Assembly (NCBI GenBank): GCA_030043575.1
Contig: JASHXK010000245.1
Location: 1-14,150, forward strand
Source of the DNA: Terriglobales bacterium
GTDB lineage: Bacteria > Acidobacteriota > Terriglobia > Terriglobales > Acidobacteriaceae
Direction: 5' to 3'
DNA: 14,150 nt
The notes below the pieces were generated by a model. That model was not told the DNA's origin. It saw nothing but the letters and a program-made list of their open reading frames with translations, and did no database searches. Each line of letters opens with the position of its first letter. Positions within the stretch are counted from its first letter, which is position 1. Shown in pieces: positions 1 through 7,527 of this stretch. The translations under genes and the position numbers were made by a program.

Positions 1-1
1 A

Positions 2-532
2 GGGGGCAATGCCTTCTTTCGCGGCCTCCGGGTCGTCGGCGATGGCATGTTCACGGGCAACCTCGACGTAGTCGGCACGCTGACCAAGGGCGGCGGCTCG
101 TTCAAGATCGACGATCCGCTCGATCCCGCCAACAAGACGCTCTCCCACTCCTTCGTCGAATCGCCCGATATGATGAACATCTACAACGGCATCGTCCGCC
201 TCGATGCGCGCGGCGAAGCCTGGGTCACACTGCCGCAATACTTCGAGGCTCTCAACCGCGACTTCCGCTATCAACTGACGTCCATCGGCGCCCCGCAGCC
301 GCGCCTGTACATCGCGCGCGAGGTGAAGGGCAACCGCTTCAAGATCGCCGGCGGCAAGGCGAACGCGAAGGTCTCGTGGCAGGTCACCGGCATTCGTCAG
401 GACGCCTGGGCCAACGCGCACCGCATTCCCAACGAAGAGGACAAGCCGGTGGAGCAGCGCGGCACGTATCTGCATCCGGAACTATTCGGCTCCGCAGCAG
501 ACAAGCAGACCAACGCGATGCTGCGACACTGA
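2..532 (+). CDS. C-terminal part of a large surface or fibre-like protein (5' end outside window)
   Basis: The frame is open from base 2 with no upstream stop, so this is the last 176 residues of a longer protein; the Met at base 47 is internal. The visible part starts with a glycine-rich, beta-type segment (RGLRVVGDGMFTGNLDVVG) resembling repeat stems of tail-fibre or adhesin-like proteins. A compact tail follows with the run SFVESPDMMNIYNG and, later, QYFEALNRDFRYQLTSIG and VSWQVTGIRQD. I recognise this tail from memory as a conserved C-terminal module of very long, poorly characterised proteins in Acidobacteriota and other soil phyla. Its role is not established; surface display is inferred from the repeat-like stem. 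It ends with TGA and converges on the minus-strand pair to its right. Confidence 0.75.
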   Translation, partial: GGNAFFRGLRVVGDGMFTGNLDVVGTLTKGGGSFKIDDPLDPANKTLSHSFVESPDMMNIYNGIVRLDARGEAWVTLPQYFEALNRDFRYQLTSIGAPQPRLYIAREVKGNRFKIAGGKANAKVSWQVTGIRQDAWANAHRIPNEEDKPVEQRGTYLHPELFGSAADKQTNAMLRH

Positions 533-598
533 CAGCGGGGAACCTTGTCCCAGAACTTCGTGAAAGACGAGAACGCGTGGGTCACCCGTTGATCATAG

Positions 599-655
599 GG
601 TCCTTCGACTCGCCCCGCCTGTTGCGAGAACAGACGAGGGCTCGCGCAGGATGAC
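599..655. repeat. imperfect palindromic element (REP-like or terminator-like)
   Basis: The left arm reads TCCTTCGACTCGCCC (601-615) and the right arm GGGCTCGCGCAGGATGAC (638-655). They can pair imperfectly across a loop of about 20 nt. The element sits between two converging genes, where a bidirectional terminator would be expected. It also resembles the TCCTTCG...AGGATGAC intergenic repeats common in Acidobacteriota genomes (from memory). There is no second copy in this window, so the repeat status is inference. Confidence 0.4.
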
Positions 656-676
656 AGTTGCAACTCGGAATCAGAG

Positions 677-982
677 CTAACGGCCTTGCCCTTTTGGCAT
701 TGGCTGCTCGACGAGGACGCGGCGCGCCGGATCGACGCGATAGACCTTCATCGGTGCGAGGGCGCTGCGCTCGAGGTGCAGGGCGTCGAGATGGTCGTGC
801 GGTTGGCCGCGCTTGCTGAGCGAGGTGCGGCACATGGCTTCAATCTCGCGCTCGTCGGGATTGTGGCCGCCCTCCATCACGATGACATGCTGAATGTGGC
901 GGATGGCTCCGCTTTTGCGATCGAAGAGCACACAGGCACGCTCGTGCATGGTGCGTTGCTGGCCCGGAGATACGGTTTGCAT
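677..982 (-). CDS. small conserved-looking protein of unknown function, 101 aa
   Basis: The start chosen is the ATG at 982, reading MQTVSPGQQRTMHERAC. It has a strong Shine-Dalgarno AAGGAGG (988-994) five bases upstream; the longer frame would begin inside the upstream gene. The protein is cytoplasmic in character, with no signal peptide or membrane segment. It is rich in His, Arg and Glu (IRHIQHVIVMEGGHNPDEREIEA), followed by a region ending in YRVDPARRVLVEQPMPKGQ. I do not recognise a family. It lies 26 nt downstream of the 115-aa gene on the same strand, so the two are probably co-transcribed. A plus-strand frame over the same bases lacks a comparable ribosome site and was rejected. Confidence 0.6.
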   Translation of the reverse strand: MQTVSPGQQRTMHERACVLFDRKSGAIRHIQHVIVMEGGHNPDEREIEAMCRTSLSKRGQPHDHLDALHLERSALAPMKVYRVDPARRVLVEQPMPKGQGR

Positions 983-1008
983 GGGCGCCTCCTTCACGAC
1001 AGATCCTC

Positions 1009-1356
1009 TTATGACAAATAAAAGACGGTCAGGCTGTACGAGCCATACTGGCCGCCGCCTCCGCCGATGACCATCTCCGCGTTGACGCTGGAAATGTTGT
1101 TGTCCCACACTTCGCCGGGAAAGCCGAAGTAGTCATTCCAGGCGAAGATGGTGGGGATGTCGGGGCCGTTGGGCACCGGTCGAGTGGTGTATTGCGTGAT
1201 GCCGGAGAATAGCAGGCCGCTGGCAACCGCGTTGGAGAGCGCGCAATGCGCAATCATGTAAGGGGGCGGGGAGAAGCTGAGGTAGAGCCCAACGCTGATG
1301 CCGTCGTCGCCGCCGTAACCCCAGTTCCAGTTCGTCTGAACCCAGTCGCAAGCCAT
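1009..1356 (-). CDS. small aromatic- and glycine-rich protein of unknown function, 115 aa
   Basis: The ATG at 1356 is preceded by AGGAGGG (1362-1368) at a five-base spacing. The protein (MACDWVQTNWNWGYGGDDG...) has no signal peptide. It carries several Trp residues in its first dozen positions, a central hydrophobic stretch, and a C-terminus with a five-glycine run before YGSYSLTVFYLS. The alternating polar/aromatic pattern suggests an all-beta fold, possibly a small lectin- or sandwich-like domain; this is inference only. It is the first gene of the two-gene minus-strand operon with 677-982. I know no named family that fits. Confidence 0.6.
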   Translation of the reverse strand: MACDWVQTNWNWGYGGDDGISVGLYLSFSPPPYMIAHCALSNAVASGLLFSGITQYTTRPVPNGPDIPTIFAWNDYFGFPGEVWDNNISSVNAEMVIGGGGGQYGSYSLTVFYLS

Positions 1357-1705
1357 AGGGACCCTCCTGCGTAGCGGGGATATGGTGACAGTTGTTGCCG
1401 CCGGTTTCCAGAAAAATCGCGAAGCGGAGTTATGGAGGCAAGTCGTCGGTGCCCCAAGGCTAGCAAATTATGCGAAAGCGAATTCGCATTCCTCGTGGAA
1501 CATTTTTCGAACGCATGTTCTAGTGTCGATATTCGAAGCGGTCGTGTCCTCTAAAACCGGCCTCCGGATGCGACCGAGAGGAGCTACAATCCCGCTGGAA
1601 TCTCTGGAAACTCAGTACTCTTCGCCGTTAGAATAAGCGCAGAGCACCAGGCTATTCACGGCCAGCGAGCGCCCAGCGCTCCCGTGATCCCTCAGGGAGG
1701 GCTCG
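1357..1705. other. 349-nt intergenic region between divergent genes, with one LexA-box-like site
   Basis: This spacer separates the minus-strand operon from the plus-strand transporter gene and must hold promoters for both, but I see no convincing -35/-10 pair. The one distinctive motif is CGAACGCATGTTC at 1508-1520, discussed separately. The right end carries AGGGAGG (1694-1700), the ribosome site of the transporter gene. Confidence 0.5.
1508..1520. promoter_or_regulatory. possible LexA/SOS-box-like operator
   Basis: CGAACGCATGTTC matches the Gram-positive-type LexA box (CGAAC-RNRY-GTTCG) up to the last G, which is T here. It lies 186 nt upstream of the transporter start, far for a classic operator, and neither neighbour is an SOS gene. 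Whether LexA in this lineage uses this motif is not known to me, so it may be a chance match. Confidence 0.2.
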
Positions 1706-2989
1706 ATGGCTGCCACCAGTACCAAACCCACCTTACCTCCATCAGTCACAAGAAAGTTCTGGTTGAAGCAACTCTCGGCAAAAGAGAAAAGCGCGCTGAT
1801 TGCGACCTTTGGCGGCTGGGGACTCGACGGCATGGACGTCATGGTCTATAGCTTCGTCATCCCGAGCCTCATCGCTGCCTGGCACATCAGCAAGAGCGAC
1901 GCTGGTTGGCTGGGCACGGCCGCGCTGTTGATGTCCTCGCTCGGCGGCTGGATCGCAGGCTTGCTGGCCGACCGCTTCGGGCGCGTGCGTGTCCTCCAGA
2001 TCACCATCCTCTGGTTTGCCGTCTTCACCTTCCTCAGCGGCTTCAGTCAGAACTTCTGGCAGTTGCTGTTGTGCCGCGGCTTGCAAGGCCTGGGATTTGG
2101 CGGCGAATGGGCCGTCGGCTCGGTCCTTATGGGTGAGACCATCCGGGCGGAATATCGCGGCAAAGCCGTGGGCACAGTGCAAGGCGGATGGGCAGTGGGG
2201 TGGGGCGTCGCCGCCTTCTTCTATATGGTGCTGCTGTCCAAGCTTCCGGGCGACTGGGGCTGGCGGGCGATGTTCTGGATCGGCATACTTCCGGCGCTGC
2301 TGGTTTTCTATATTCGCCAGAGAGTCGACGAGCCTGAGGTTTATTCCCGCACCCGCGACACCATCGAAATGCGCCACGAAAGCCACTTCCTGGAGATCTT
2401 CAGCCCCGCAATGCTGAAGATCACCGCGCTGACCTCGCTGCTGGCCATCGGGGTTCAGGGCGGCTACTACGCAATCACTACCTGGCTACCAACATTTCTA
2501 AAGACGGTGCGCAAGCTATCGGTCCTTAACACAGGCGGTTATCTGTTCGTGGTGATCGTTGGATCGTTTGTCGGCTATATGGTCAGCGCCTACCTGGCGG
2601 ATGCGCTGGGCCGCAAGCGGACGCTGATCCTCTTCGCGGCCTGCTCGTTCCTGACCATCACGGCCTACACCTATCTGCCCATCGGCAACTCCGTCATGCT
2701 GCTGCTGGGATTTCCGCTCGGGTTCTTTGCCTCGGGCGCGTTCAGCCCCGTCGGTGCGTTCTTTACCGAGCTGTTTCCCAGCCGGGTGCGAGGATCAGGT
2801 CAAGGCTTCTCCTACAATGTAGGACGTGCGATTGGAGCGCTGTTTCCTACGCTGGTCGGATATCTCGGCAAGACGATGGCTTTAGGTCACGCGATTGCGA
2901 CCTTCGCAATCATTGCCTACCTGGTCATGATCATCGCCGCAGCCGTTTTGCCGGAAACCCGCGGCAAGGAACTGAGAGTTTATGAGTGA
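1706..2989 (+). CDS. MFS transporter, organic/aromatic-acid proton symporter type
   Basis: This 427-residue inner-membrane protein has about twelve hydrophobic segments, the usual MFS length. TM1 carries GLDGMD (residues 39-44), the Asp-containing signature of the aromatic acid:H+ and sialate/carboxylate symporter branches. The loop between TM2 and TM3 has motif A, GWIAGLLADRFGRVRVL (81-97), and an equivalent second-half motif reads AYLADALGRKRTL. The ATG at 1706 follows AGGGAGG at five bases. The substrate cannot be read from sequence. The 8-nt overlap with the downstream lactonase-family hydrolase suggests import of a carboxylated aromatic breakdown product, pyrone or sugar-acid lactone that the hydrolase opens. 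That substrate link is inference from gene order. Confidence 0.9.
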   Translation: MAATSTKPTLPPSVTRKFWLKQLSAKEKSALIATFGGWGLDGMDVMVYSFVIPSLIAAWHISKSDAGWLGTAALLMSSLGGWIAGLLADRFGRVRVLQITILWFAVFTFLSGFSQNFWQLLLCRGLQGLGFGGEWAVGSVLMGETIRAEYRGKAVGTVQGGWAVGWGVAAFFYMVLLSKLPGDWGWRAMFWIGILPALLVFYIRQRVDEPEVYSRTRDTIEMRHESHFLEIFSPAMLKITALTSLLAIGVQGGYYAITTWLPTFLKTVRKLSVLNTGGYLFVVIVGSFVGYMVSAYLADALGRKRTLILFAACSFLTITAYTYLPIGNSVMLLLGFPLGFFASGAFSPVGAFFTELFPSRVRGSGQGFSYNVGRAIGALFPTLVGYLGKTMALGHAIATFAIIAYLVMIIAAAVLPETRGKELRVYE

Positions 2990-3857
2990 GCCGGCTTCGT
3001 CAGGAGCGCCGCTGTGCCAGCCGCCGAATGCGGACCTGACTCCTCCGAAGTTTGTCGCTCCGGCGGGAAGTTGGGACTGCCACCTGCATATCATCGGACC
3101 GGCCGATCGTTATCCCCTGATTTCGAATCGCAGTTGGACACCGGACGAAGCCAACGTTGAGGATTATCGCCGCGTTGCGGCGGCCTTGCGCACGGAGCAC
3201 GCGGTGGTGGTCCAACCCTCCGTCTTCGGAACCGACAATCGTTGTACACGCGATGCGATCCTGGCTTCCGGCGGCAAGTGGCGCGGCGTGGCTGTACTCG
3301 ACCCCAGCGTCAGCGAATCCGAGCTGGCAGCTATGCATACGGCAGGTTTTCGCGGCATCCGTATCAATGTGCTTTTCAAAGGCGGCCTCGCGATCGATGC
3401 GCTGGAAAGAATAGCTGCGATGATTCAGCCGCTGGGCTGGCACATACAGTTGCTGGTGGACGGGCGCGATCTTCTGGAGCTGGCCCCACGGCTGCGCAAG
3501 CTGCGGGTTCCGTTCGTGGTCGATCACATGGGGCACATGCCGGCAGTGCTTGGCATTCATCATCCTGGATTTCAGATGCTGCTGGAACTAGCGCGCGAAG
3601 GTTGCTGGGTGAAGCTGTCGGGTGCGTACCGCCTTTCTTCTCAGGTGCACCCATATGAAGATGTCGTGCCCTTTGCGCGCGCGCTGGTGGAAGCGGCGCC
3701 TTCACGTCTGGTGTGGGGAACGGATTGGCCGCATCCGGCAGTCAATGTACCGATGCCACGCGATGGAGACCTGCTGGACTTGTTGCCGCTTTGGGTCCCA
3801 GATGCCAACATCAGGCGTCGTGTACTGGTGGACAATCCTGCCGAGCTTTACAGGTAG
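2982..3857 (+). CDS. amidohydrolase family 2 lactonase, LigI-like (COG3618)
   Basis: This 291-residue protein matches the length and motif order of the group holding 2-pyrone-4,6-dicarboxylate lactonase (LigI), 4-sulfomuconolactone hydrolase and galactarolactone isomerase. Visible are the HxH pair in WDCHLHI (H34, H36), VVDHMGH (H182, H185), FRGIRIN (R124, R127), KLSGAYR (R217) and the catalytic GTDWPHP with D248. From memory, LigI also uses an Asp248 to activate water. The predicted reaction is hydrolysis of a cyclic ester, often without a metal in this branch. The ATG overlaps the transporter stop by 8 nt, with AAGGA (2967-2971) inside the transporter gene, implying translational coupling. 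The exact substrate is unresolved: a pyrone dicarboxylate or a sugar-acid lactone are both possible. Confidence 0.85.
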   Translation: MSEPASSGAPLCQPPNADLTPPKFVAPAGSWDCHLHIIGPADRYPLISNRSWTPDEANVEDYRRVAAALRTEHAVVVQPSVFGTDNRCTRDAILASGGKWRGVAVLDPSVSESELAAMHTAGFRGIRINVLFKGGLAIDALERIAAMIQPLGWHIQLLVDGRDLLELAPRLRKLRVPFVVDHMGHMPAVLGIHHPGFQMLLELAREGCWVKLSGAYRLSSQVHPYEDVVPFARALVEAAPSRLVWGTDWPHPAVNVPMPRDGDLLDLLPLWVPDANIRRRVLVDNPAELYR

Positions 3858-3964
3858 GCTTTCCTGGGGTGTTTAGAGATAGTTCAATGTTTGGCCGATA
3901 GACCTCGCCCACGAGCAGACGTAGCAGGGGGCCGCGCAGGCCCAGGCCAATTCAAACTGCGACA

Positions 3965-4945
3965 CTACCGAAGATCAAATTGCGCAACGTTCTTCTGTAT
4001 CCATTTCCATGCACTGCCTACGATCTCCGCCAGATCGCGTTTCGCGCTCCACTGCAACTTGGCCTTAGCCAGCGACGGGTCGGCGACCAGCACCGGGGGA
4101 TCGCCAGGCCGCCTCGCCGCTAGCTTTCGAGCAACCGTGCGTCCGGTCGCCTGCTCCACCGCTCGAATGACTTCCAGAACGGAATGACCTTGTGCGGTGC
4201 CGAGATTCACGCTTAACGACTCGCCATGACTCTCGAGGTATTGCAGCGCTCGTACATGGGCGTCCGCCAGGTCCATGACGTGAATGTAGTCTCGAATACA
4301 AGTACCGTCAGGAGTCGGATAGTCTGAGCCGTACACCTGCAGCTCCGGACCGCGATCTGTCAAGGCTGCCAGCGCCAGCGGAATCAGGTGGGTTTCGGGA
4401 TCGTGCAGCTCGCCGGTCTCCAGGTCTTCATCGGCGCCGGCGGCGTTGAAATACCGTAGCCTCGCGGAACGCAATCCGTAAGCCCGATCGTAAGCTTCGA
4501 GAGCGTTTTCGAAGAAGAGCTTGGAAACGCCATAGGGATTGACCGGCTGACAGGGCGCGAGTTCCGTGATTGGGATCTGTGCGGGTACGCCGTACACCGC
4601 ACAGGTAGAAGAAAACACTAACCGCTTGATGCCTGCGTCCACTACCGTGTTCAGGAAACTCAAGCCCGAAGCCACATTGTTGTCGAAGTACCTGCGCGGA
4701 TTAGTGACGGATTCTCCCACGTAGGCGTGGGCAGCGAAGTGCATGACGGCGTCGGTGCGCAGCAGAGCGCGGCGGAGTGTGGCTGCATCGGCAAGGTCAC
4801 CCTCGATGAGCTCGAACCCATTGGCGAGTCTGCGAAAGCCGGTGCTGAGATTGTCATAGATCACGACCTCATACCCCGCCCGCCTCAATGCCCGCGCGAC
4901 GTGACTGCCAATGTAGCCCGCTCCACCCGTGACCAGAATCACCAC
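3965..4945 (-). CDS. galE: UDP-glucose 4-epimerase
   Basis: This is a 326-residue extended short-chain dehydrogenase/reductase. The N-terminal NAD-binding motif GGAGYIG (residues 7-13) is followed by the acidic ribose-binding residue in IYDNLS (D31). The catalytic set SSTCAVYG and YGVSK (Y138, K142) and the family run LRYFNAAGA (about 163-171) are all present. The enzyme interconverts UDP-glucose and UDP-galactose in the cytoplasm, feeding galactose use and surface polysaccharides. The start is GTG at 4945, with GAGGT about seven bases upstream; a nearby upstream ATG is out of frame and stops at once. The gene converges on the hydrolase and is divergent from the MOSC-reductase gene. No other galactose gene is adjacent. 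Confidence 0.93.
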   Translation of the reverse strand: MVILVTGGAGYIGSHVARALRRAGYEVVIYDNLSTGFRRLANGFELIEGDLADAATLRRALLRTDAVMHFAAHAYVGESVTNPRRYFDNNVASGLSFLNTVVDAGIKRLVFSSTCAVYGVPAQIPITELAPCQPVNPYGVSKLFFENALEAYDRAYGLRSARLRYFNAAGADEDLETGELHDPETHLIPLALAALTDRGPELQVYGSDYPTPDGTCIRDYIHVMDLADAHVRALQYLESHGESLSVNLGTAQGHSVLEVIRAVEQATGRTVARKLAARRPGDPPVLVADPSLAKAKLQWSAKRDLAEIVGSAWKWIQKNVAQFDLR

Positions 4946-5320
4946 GCGATATACCTCATCGTTTTACTGTCAGGACAGTTAAGCACCCTATCAATGTATC
5001 GCAACGCTATGGCTCCGGGATGCATACACCTTCGCCCCAGCTTCAGCCGCGGTGTGGATCGGCTTGCGACGGTTGGGTTTCGGACATAGGATAAGCGCCA
5101 CCCCACTAATCCAGGGTGTCTTGTGGCCCTGATTCGATCGATCACATCAATGAAAACCAACTGAGCAACGGGCGCGATTATCGAGACTCGCCCTGTTGGC
5201 ACCAAAATTCGACTCGCTGAATCTAATACCACTCAGGAAAGGTTCGAATGGGCGGAGGCGAAATCCAAGGCATTTTGCCCTCGCTCCGTTGCGCCTCGAA
5301 TTACGAAGAAGGAGCTTCGC
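4946..5320. other. 375-nt divergent intergenic region (galE / MOSC-reductase)
   Basis: The region must hold promoters for both divergent genes. Apart from the dyad at 4966-4979 and the ribosome site AAGGAG (5309-5314) of the plus-strand gene, I see no clear promoter, riboswitch or RNA gene. GGTTCGAAT at 5241-5249 looks like a tRNA T-loop but lacks the flanking stem. Confidence 0.5.
4966..4979. promoter_or_regulatory. perfect inverted repeat upstream of galE, candidate operator
   Basis: ACTGTC-AG-GACAGT is a perfect 6-bp dyad with a 2-nt spacer, 20 nt upstream of the galE GTG. Position and symmetry fit a dimeric regulator site in the leader or promoter. No regulator is encoded nearby and the motif has no family assignment I can make. 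Confidence 0.3.
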
Positions 5321-7078
5321 ATGGCCCGGCTGCTTTCTGTCAACGTTGGCCTGCCACGCGATGTGAGCTGGAATGGTAAGACGGTCCGCACCGCGGTCTG
5401 GAAACTTCCCGTCAACGAACGGCGGGTGGTGCGCAAGCTCAACATCGATGGCGATGGGCAGGGAGATCTCGCCGGTCACGGTGGCGAGCAACGCGCAGTT
5501 TTTGTGTATCAGATGGACTCTTACCATTACTGGGAGCGCTTCCTGGGCCGCAGTGATTTCAGCTACGGCCAGTTCGGAGAAAACTTTACGGTTGAGGGGC
5601 TTCTCGACGGAGAGGTCTGTATCGGCGATCGCTACCGCATCGGGGATGCGCTTTTTGAAGTGACGCAGCCGCGCGTTACCTGTTACCGCGTCGGTATCCG
5701 CATGAATGAGCCTCGTATGCCGTCGCTGCTGGTTGCGCACCACCGACCGGGATTTTACTTCCGCGTATTGCAGGAGGGCGAAGTCGGATCGGGTGATGAG
5801 ATCGCGAAAGTCGCTGATGGTCCGGAACGAATTACGGTCGCGGAGATGGATGCTCTGCTCTATTTGCCGGGACATTCTCGCGAGCAGTTGGAACGGGCGC
5901 TGCGCATCCCGGCTCTCAGCCAGGGATGGAAAGGTTCCTTTCAGGCAATCCTGCAACAAGAGTCGAGTGGCAAAACGAAAGAAGGGAATGCCGGGCTCGC
6001 GAATGAGGAGCAAGCCCCGGCATGGCCTGGATTCAGACCGATGTTAATCGGGCACATCGGCAAGGAAAGCGAAAGCGTGACATCCTTTACCTTGGCAGCA
6101 GCTGACGGAAAACCGCTGCCTGTCGCCCAACCGGGCCAATTTGTTGTAGTGCGGCTGCAAGTCGATCCCGGGAAACCCGCAGTGCTGCGCAGCTATTCGT
6201 TATCCGATCTGCCGGCCGTCGACCACTTTCGCATCAGCGTCAAGAGCGAAACCAATGGAATCGGAAGCGCATTTCTCTGTAACCATGCACGCGAGGGCGA
6301 TGTTTTGGATGTCAGTGCACCGCGGGGAAGCTTTACGTTACGATCCGGCGAGGCTCCTGTTGTTCTGCTGAGTGCCGGCGTTGGTGCAACGCCGGTTCTG
6401 GCAATGCTGCACGTCCTCGCGGCGGAAAAATCGCAACGGCAGGTGTGGTGGATCTATGCAGCGCGCAACCGCGCTAATCATCCATTTGCGCAAGAATCGC
6501 GTTCTCTGCTGGAGCGGCTACCCGGCGGACGAAGCTACATCGTGTACAGCAGGCCCGATGCTCGCGACCAACCAAAGACGGACTTCGATGCCTCGGGACA
6601 CGTTGACGTAGCGTTGCTGGAGAAGCTTGAAGTGCCGCGGAGCAGCGATTTCTATCTCTGTGGCCCCGCCTCCTTCCTGCAGAGCATGCGCGCGGGCCTC
6701 GAAAGCTGGGGCGTACCCGCACCAAGCGTGCACATGGAAATCTTCGGAGCCCTCCAAGGCATCACGCCCGGCATGACGGCGGTTGATCATAATCCGCATC
6801 TGCCTCCGGGGCCGCCGGGATCCGGCCCGCCAGTTTCCTTTGCGCGGAGCGGAATCACCGTCAGCTGGGATCCCACATTCTCAAACCTGCTTGAGTTGGC
6901 TGAGGCGTGCGACGTCCCGGTCAGATGGTCGTGCCGGACCGGCGTGTGTCATACCTGCATGACCGGCCTGATTGGCGGCTCGATTACCTATAACCCCGAA
7001 CCAATCGAGAGACCCGCTGCTGGAAATGTATTGGTGTGCTGTTCGCAGCCAAGCGCGGCTCTGGTAATTGATCTTTGA
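5321..7078 (+). CDS. MOSC domain / FAD-NAD(P) reductase / [2Fe-2S] ferredoxin fusion protein
   Basis: This 585-residue protein has three modules. Residues 1-215 form a YiiM-like MOSC domain with GDGQGDLAGHGGEQRAV (44-60) and the conserved Cys in QPRVTCYRVG (C121). Residues about 240-485 are a ferredoxin-NADP reductase-type unit: flavin-binding RSYSLSD (290-296), nucleotide-binding GVGATP (353-358) and YLCGP near 445-449. Residues about 505-585 are a plant-type ferredoxin with C538-x4-C543-x2-C546 and the fourth ligand at C573 or C574. MOSC domains act in molybdenum-cofactor sulfur handling and in reduction of N-hydroxylated compounds. Here a built-in NAD(P)H-FAD-FeS chain could supply electrons. 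The substrate is unknown. No signal peptide, so cytoplasmic. AAGGAG lies six bases before the ATG. It appears to be monocistronic. Confidence 0.9.
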   Translation: MARLLSVNVGLPRDVSWNGKTVRTAVWKLPVNERRVVRKLNIDGDGQGDLAGHGGEQRAVFVYQMDSYHYWERFLGRSDFSYGQFGENFTVEGLLDGEVCIGDRYRIGDALFEVTQPRVTCYRVGIRMNEPRMPSLLVAHHRPGFYFRVLQEGEVGSGDEIAKVADGPERITVAEMDALLYLPGHSREQLERALRIPALSQGWKGSFQAILQQESSGKTKEGNAGLANEEQAPAWPGFRPMLIGHIGKESESVTSFTLAAADGKPLPVAQPGQFVVVRLQVDPGKPAVLRSYSLSDLPAVDHFRISVKSETNGIGSAFLCNHAREGDVLDVSAPRGSFTLRSGEAPVVLLSAGVGATPVLAMLHVLAAEKSQRQVWWIYAARNRANHPFAQESRSLLERLPGGRSYIVYSRPDARDQPKTDFDASGHVDVALLEKLEVPRSSDFYLCGPASFLQSMRAGLESWGVPAPSVHMEIFGALQGITPGMTAVDHNPHLPPGPPGSGPPVSFARSGITVSWDPTFSNLLELAEACDVPVRWSCRTGVCHTCMTGLIGGSITYNPEPIERPAAGNVLVCCSQPSAALVIDL

Positions 7079-7194
7079 CTGCAACAACTTCGATCTATGG
7101 CAGGCAAAGTACCTGGTGTTACTCGATTTGGTAGAACCGCATACGGGAAGAGACACAGAAAGTCGGCTGGATACGGTTTTGCGAGGAAGAAACA

Positions 7195-7320
7195 ATGGAA
7201 CGTCGTAGCTTTCTAGGTGGTGTTACCGCTACATCCTTAGGTGTCCTCTTGGACGGCTCTGTAAGCGAACTTGGGCAAGCAAACAAAACGGTACAAGCTG
7301 GCACAGCCTCAGCCGATTAA
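7195..7320 (+). pseudogene. orphan Tat signal peptide, probable truncated gene
   Basis: An ATG at 7195 preceded by an AGGAAG-type site opens a 41-codon frame starting MERRSFLGGVTATSLGVLL, a textbook twin-arginine signal (RRSFL, then a hydrophobic core). It stops at TAA 7318-7320 with no mature domain. In the next (+1) frame a stop-free stretch reads KLAQPQPIKALSKLVVYRNR and continues into the repeat copy at 7376. This suggests a frameshifted exported protein later disrupted by the repeat. I cannot identify the lost protein. A genuine 41-aa exported peptide is possible but less likely. Confidence 0.45.
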
Positions 7321-7375
7321 AGCGCTTTCGAAACTGGTAGTGTATCGAAATCGTGATGGCTGGCGAGAACAGCCA

Positions 7376-7524
7376 GTGGCTGTTGAAAAACTCTTTTGGC
7401 GTCCTCGCCCTGAAAACTCGACGCGCTAGGATGCCCTATAAACGACGATCGCTCCCTCGGTATACCTTTCTGGTCACCCAATTAGGGGCGGTTCTGCCGC
7501 ATCAGGGACTTTTTCAACAGCCAC
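7376..7524 (+). mobile_element. MITE-like element, copy A (149 bp, inverted ends)
   Basis: The ends are GTGGCTGTTGAAAAACTC and the reverse complement of GACTTTTTCAACAGCCAC, matching at 17 of 18 positions. The interior has no plausible transposase. Copy B at 11456-11604 differs at only 6 of 149 positions (hand count). Left flank AGCCA and right flank AGCCT share AGCC, a possible but unproven 4-bp target duplication. A partial outer match (CTGGCG) to other copies starts at about 7360. It lies 55 nt after the Tat fragment and 107 nt before the DUF4242 gene. Size and structure fit a non-autonomous element mobilised by an IS transposase encoded elsewhere. Confidence 0.8.
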
Positions 7525-7527
7525 AGC

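Noticed and set aside
686..1021. Plus-strand frame of 111 codons
   Set aside because: Antisense to two minus-strand genes with strong ribosome sites; no ribosome site of its own.
1742..2386. Minus-strand frame of 214 codons
   Set aside because: Antisense shadow of the membrane transporter; no ribosome site or recognisable domain.
3929..3943. GGGCC-GCGCA-GGCCC hairpin between converging genes
   Set aside because: Five-bp stem with no T-run; too short to call a terminator.
5241..5249. GGTTCGAAT resembling a tRNA T-loop
   Set aside because: Flanking bases do not form a T-stem and no acceptor or anticodon arm is present.
5147..6013. Long minus-strand frame of 288 codons
   Set aside because: Antisense shadow of the MOSC domain of the reductase gene, which carries clear family motifs.
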